A stretch of 64,000 nt of DNA from Coffea arabica (Eukaryota > Streptophyta > Magnoliopsida > Gentianales > Rubiaceae), in the NCBI RefSeq assembly GCF_036785885.1, contig NC_092317.1, positions 5,334,501 to 5,398,500 on the forward strand, given 5' to 3'. The notes under the pieces are model-generated. The model searched no databases and was not told where the DNA came from. It saw only the letters and a list, made by a program, of their open reading frames with translations. Positions 60,101 through 64,000 of this stretch are shown here, one piece after another (within the stretch, counting starts at the first letter, position 1; each line of letters opens with the position of its first letter). The translations under genes were made by a program, and so were the position numbers.

Positions 60101-62707
60101 CTGTAATGTTATTCAGATGAAATTCATTTAGTACAGCAATGTGATGCAGAAATTATCAACATTTATATAAAGCATCAGAGCCGTACATATCACTTAAACC
60201 TAAAAGAGTAACACAGAATTGCAACTTTTCTGGTCCTATTTTTCATGAATATCAACAAATTATAGAAAACATTTGGAAAGAAGGAATATCTGCTTAGAGA
60301 AGTACAGAAACAGCAAGAACAAGTATATAACAAAGGACAAAATACCTAGCTTTACATAAAATTTTACTACATTTTGAGGCAGCTGAACCAACAAAGCTTG
60401 TGAGTTCCTAGTAGAAGACTTACATTTGGCGAAACTGTTCATCTACTGGCTTAGTAAGAGACCATTGCTGAGTACTTGGAGCTTGATGATTGTATTGTCG
60501 AGCAACGTATGGTGAAGTCTATCAAAAGAAGACGAGAATTTCTAATAATAGTTTCTTAAATCTGAGATTTGTGATGTCCACATTATAGAGGAAGTGTTAC
60601 CTTAGTCATGGCATAACTATTCAAATTTTGCTGTTTACCAGGATGGTTAACAAGTGACAAATTCAATTGAGGCTGATAACCCCTCTGTTGTTGGTTAATG
60701 TCTTCAAGCTTCCTTTGAACAACTGGCTTAAGTTTCTCAAGCTCAGCCAAGGCATTCATTAGTTTCTGCATATAAAAAAAGACCATTGTCAGGTATAAAC
60801 CCATAAAACAATTACAGGAGCAGATAAACAGGTGTACCTTCTTCAAATAAATCTTGTCACTTTGCAGAGCTGCTCTATAATCACGATGACATGGTATTGT
60901 CTCAGAGACCAAACTAGAACGCAAGAACAATGAAGGTCAATTACATGTGCCACTTCAAAATGAATTTCAGACATCCACAAACTTGAAAGCACCATTTTCC
61001 TACCAAACTAGATAGCAATACATGCCAATCAGGGAACACAATACACAAAGCGACCAAATACTGACCTTAAGTCACTAAAACTCAATCTCACCTTGAATAC
61101 CTTAGGAGCATAATGTACAAATCAATTATATTATCCTCTTCCCGAAAGATGTTAGCCTAAAACAACAAAAAGTGTCAGCTTTTGTTGGGTCCATTTATAG
61201 CCAAAAAAAAAAGGATGCGCATGCACATAAACTTCTGCTAGTTTATACAATTCGAATGCATTTGATTAACAAAGATTATGTCTTTGATAGTTCCTTTAAG
61301 AAAGAGCTGAAAGTCGCAAAGGATGAGACTGAAAGAACATAAACTAATGGATAATGGATATCCAATCATATATCTAGTAAAAATTGATAATGGATTAATT
61401 TTACTAAAAAACCAGGACAGCATTATACAAGAATAATAGAGGAAATGGGAAATGGCAAGACTAGTACGACAACAGCTAGAACTGCGGTGTCGTATAAGCT
61501 CTCTTCTGTTGATTTAGTGCTTGTATACATAAATCATCAGACACTGCAAGCTCTCTCATATCTCAGGTTCTTTTATAATTGTTTCATGCCCAGTGTAGCG
61601 CTGGTTTCAAGACCATTACACATCTGACAGTGCAAACTTGAAAACAAACAAATTGACAACATGGTTGTGATTATCACAGTATATATAAGCCTTGGTCATG
61701 CTGCTTCAACCAAGTTTGAGGTTCAATTTGAACCCATGTGCAACTATCAAAGAACACGAGCAAAGGAAAAAAAATCTTTGAACTGATTTCTTAAGAAACC
61801 AATAATATTCCAATATCCCGCAAAAAAGAAACACAAAACTGAGGGTAGCCTTGCCCCTCTTCCCCCCGCCCCCAACCTTGAAATCCTAATATATCCTCAT
61901 TTTTGCCTTCTATTTTCAAATCCGAGCTCCACTACATCCAAATTTCTTACATAATCTGTTAGCATTGCAGCCACATCAACCACTTCACTGGTACAACAAA
62001 GCATGCCCATATCAAAGTCCAACTCAAAGCACATTTCCAAAGCGACCCTGAACTAGTTTCTAACCGATAAGCTATACGTAGCACCCATTTTATATGAAAT
62101 AGAACACGAGCATAAATACCAACAAACTCCTTCACAAAATTCCCAGAGTTGAAAAGTTCCCTACTTTATTCTAGTTATTTATCCTCTGCCTATACTACAA
62201 TATCAAGTGTTTGTGCATCAAAGCTAAGACCTTGGACGAATAAATCAAGCAACCTAACCATTTCAATTTTTCAAACTCAGAACACATTAAGCAATTCAAT
62301 TTTAGAAGTATTTCAACATTCAACCTACAAGTCAAAATTGCTGAAACATCTACTCTTCTTTGACTAGTCCTAAAAACTCTAGCTAATCATAATTTTGCTC
62401 CTAAATATGCAAGTCTACAGCTGAAATGCAAGCAAGTTCTCCGCAGAATTCCGCTAATGTGTAAATTAATGCATAATTCACCAAAAAATAAATAAATAGG
62501 ATTATAAGTAGTTATTGTTTCTAATTGTCCCGTAACTGGCATAATCATACTCATGGGTGCATAGTTCACCTGCTTGAGGACATTATCGGCGATGCGATAG
62601 TAGAATCCCAGAGCGATTCGATTGTTGACGTCTAGTTTCCGAGCACTGGAGGCGATGTTGATCCTCACCGCCGCCGTCGACGACGATGACGACGACCGAG
62701 TCATCAT
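57156..62707 (-). CDS. AMSH1: AMSH-like JAMM deubiquitinase (ESCRT-associated)
   Basis: Fourteen frame-consistent exons on the minus strand: 62707-62570, 61156-61092, 60913-60838, 60765-60601, 60518-60424, 59917-59812, 59739-59693, 59498-59141, 58933-58844, 58741-58679, 58604-58530, 57823-57761, 57465-57413, 57330-57156 (TGA); about 522 aa, close to Arabidopsis AMSH1. The N-terminal helical MIT-like part has ARKLDVNNRIALGFYYRIAD and LEKLKPVVQRKLED. A variable linker (about 150-345) precedes the MPN+ domain, with the catalytic Glu in LETCGVLAG and the JAMM signature HTHPTQSCFMSSID (about 426-439). The AMSH-specific distal zinc site is C-x5-H-x-H in CPRRGFHAH. The family removes Lys63-linked ubiquitin from endosomal cargo with ESCRT-III. 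A second ATG at 62704 is equally usable as the start. Confidence 0.92.
59069..59092 (+). repeat. 24-bp poly-G tract inside an AMSH intron
   Basis: An uninterrupted run of 24 G on the plus strand lies in the intron between AMSH exons 8 and 9 and is read as poly-C in the pre-mRNA. It is slippage-prone, and its exact length may be an assembly or sequencing artefact. Confidence 0.8.
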
Positions 62708-62988
62708 GCTTCTGCGCTTCACTGTTTACCTTTCTTTTCTATTATTGGGTTATGGAGGAATCGTTGGTGGGCAAGGGCGAAGAGCATGTTCAGGGTCGGA
62801 TCGGAGAGTTCTGGTGGGCTATGTACCCGATTTCTCAGCGGCGGAGCTCCAGATCGCTCTAAACGGCAGAGCTGGGGGAGTATTTGGGCTGCGACAGGTC
62901 AGCAAAGACGTAGAAGGGTAAAAATGGGTCACAAAAGATTACGTACAACAGACAATAAGCAAGAAACAAACCAAGAAATTCTTAAAAT

Positions 62989-63150
62989 CATAAATCACTC
63001 AAAAAAAAAACCCAAGAAACCTCGTCAGCATAAATCACTCACACAACGACGACCCAAAAAAAAAATCACTCAAACAATAACCCAAAAAAAAAGAAAAGAA
63101 AAACCCCAAGAAAGCCTCGCCATCATAAATCACTCAAACAATAACAATAA
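62989..63150. repeat. imperfect minisatellite upstream of AMSH
   Basis: AAATCACTC preceded by CAT recurs (62989-63000, 63029-63040, 63124-63135), with a shorter copy near 63,063. The copies are separated by A-runs and CCCAAGAAA-type segments of variable length. It lies about 280-440 bp upstream of the AMSH start codon. Confidence 0.65.
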
Positions 63151-63153
63151 AAA

Positions 63154-64000
63154 ATGGGTTAATTTCACATACCTCTCCCCTGAGGTTTTTAACAATTGCA
63201 GAAAACTTCCCTCAATTTCTAAAAATTATACCTACCTCCCATATTTTCACTATTTAAGTAACATTCTAGACCCAAAAGGTTATACTTTTTTCCAAAATTC
63301 TTATAATGCCCTTGAATTATAATTCACAACAAAAATGTAAAGGAAAAAAATAGTTTACAGTTTCTATTTTATTTATATTTATTTCTTACCACTATTACCT
63401 ACTTATCGACATCTAAATCACCACTAAATAAATACTTATTTTTGTTTTAATGTTCCGCTTTTACCTAAAAATTTTTGATGCAGACCATTGTATCAACTAT
63501 AAATGCTACATCATATATCCAAAAATTTACCTACAATTTTATAACAATATCAGATTTTACTTAATATACTACAATATTCATCAATATTCCTAAATTTCAA
63601 TTCCATGGCTGCCACCTTTTTAATACAAAATAATCTAAACCATCACTACTAATATCAGTATCCAATATATTCCATTGGCACAGAGTTCAAAATCTATCAA
63701 ATTCTCTCTATAGGAATAATATCAATAATTGTAAATAAAAAATAGAAACACAATGCAGTTATAAATATATATCAAAAACATTTTTTTCCATGATAACCAT
63801 AACAGTATAACCTATATTTAGTTCCTATTCCACTTCTTATCCTTAATTTTTATTTTTTATCACTGTCACTATGTTTATCTCCATCTAATTTGATAATGAA
63901 ATTAACACTCAATTTGTCATTTGGCAATTTCAATTTGCCAATACCTATCAAAAACTGGAAACAAAAATGGGCGCAAGGAAATTATTTACTAATAATAGAA
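63154..64000. mobile_element. partial element related to the MITE at 5513-5948
   Basis: GGGTTAATTTCACATACCTC followed by TCCCCTGAGGTTTTTAACAA resembles the left end of the element at 5513 (GGGATAATTTTAGAAACCTC, then CCCTGATGTTTCCGACAA). The similarity continues through an AT-rich interior with CACCTC/TACCTCCC blocks. I see no right terminus inside the window, so the boundary is open, and it may end well before 64,000. Confidence 0.45.

Larger units (their letters stand above)
62708..64000. other. AMSH upstream region to window end
   Basis: It contains the AMSH promoter, an A-rich short tandem repeat (62989-63150) and the start of a TIR-type element (from about 63,154). Plus-strand open frames at 62622-62921 and 62786-63322 arise from the GC-rich leader and the A-rich repeat and show no protein-like features. 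Confidence 0.55.

Noticed and set aside
62622-63322. Overlapping plus-strand open frames upstream of AMSH
   Set aside because: One is the antisense of AMSH exon 1 and its leader; the other reads through an A-rich minisatellite. Neither is protein-like.
1-64000. LTR retrotransposon, CRISPR array, canonical tRNA or rRNA
   Set aside because: No gag/pol-like reading frames, no regularly spaced repeats and no recognisable tRNA cloverleaf or rRNA sequence were found by reading.

Overview
The window is nuclear DNA of a flowering plant (eudicot). The genes have many short exons with GT-AG introns, AT-rich introns and intergenic DNA, plant-specific families (BRUTUS, DUF1639, GT14/BC10-like), and small non-autonomous transposons. 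The MITE and gene content would suit an asterid, but the sequence alone does not fix the species. I see no bacterial, viral or organellar segment, no CRISPR array and no canonical tRNA or rRNA gene.

Layout, left to right: (1) 1-4,659, intergenic, with a tandem MITE array and a GC-rich structured retroposon. (2) 4,660-9,962 (-) and 13,631-15,618 (-), a head-to-tail pair of two-exon Core-2/I-branching (GT14, BC10-like) glycosyltransferase genes; the first has a 4-kb intron filled with nested insertions. (3) 17,329-20,259 (-), an intronless AP-3 delta adaptin. (4) 22,231-27,704 (+), an 11-exon HBS1-like ribosome-rescue GTPase, divergent from AP-3 delta. (5) 30,179-41,388 (+), a 14-exon BRUTUS (BTS) hemerythrin/RING E3 ligase, preceded by a G-box cluster and a leader with a hairpin and uORF. 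(6) 42,217-42,355, a DUF1639 pseudogene fragment, then the intact DUF1639 gene at 45,052-46,020 (+). (7) 51,742-52,602 (-), an uncharacterised plant gene. (8) 57,156-62,707 (-), a 14-exon AMSH-type JAMM deubiquitinase.

Most genes serve housekeeping or regulatory roles in endomembrane traffic (AP-3, AMSH/ESCRT, Golgi glycosylation), mRNA/ribosome surveillance (HBS1) and iron homeostasis (BTS). They are not an operon. From memory, the order AP-3 delta / BTS / DUF1639 / unknown / AMSH resembles two Arabidopsis segments (around At1g48760-At1g48790 and At3g18290-At3g18300), so this may be the less fractionated version of one ancestral block. Exon coordinates were derived by hand from splice consensus, reading-frame continuity and family conservation; no transcript data were used.

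The observations most worth checking are the BTS leader hairpin whose loop carries the uORF start, the G-box cluster upstream of BTS, the hairpin-rich retroposon with a 19-bp target-site duplication, the 153-bp foldback MITE family, and the DUF1639 relic.
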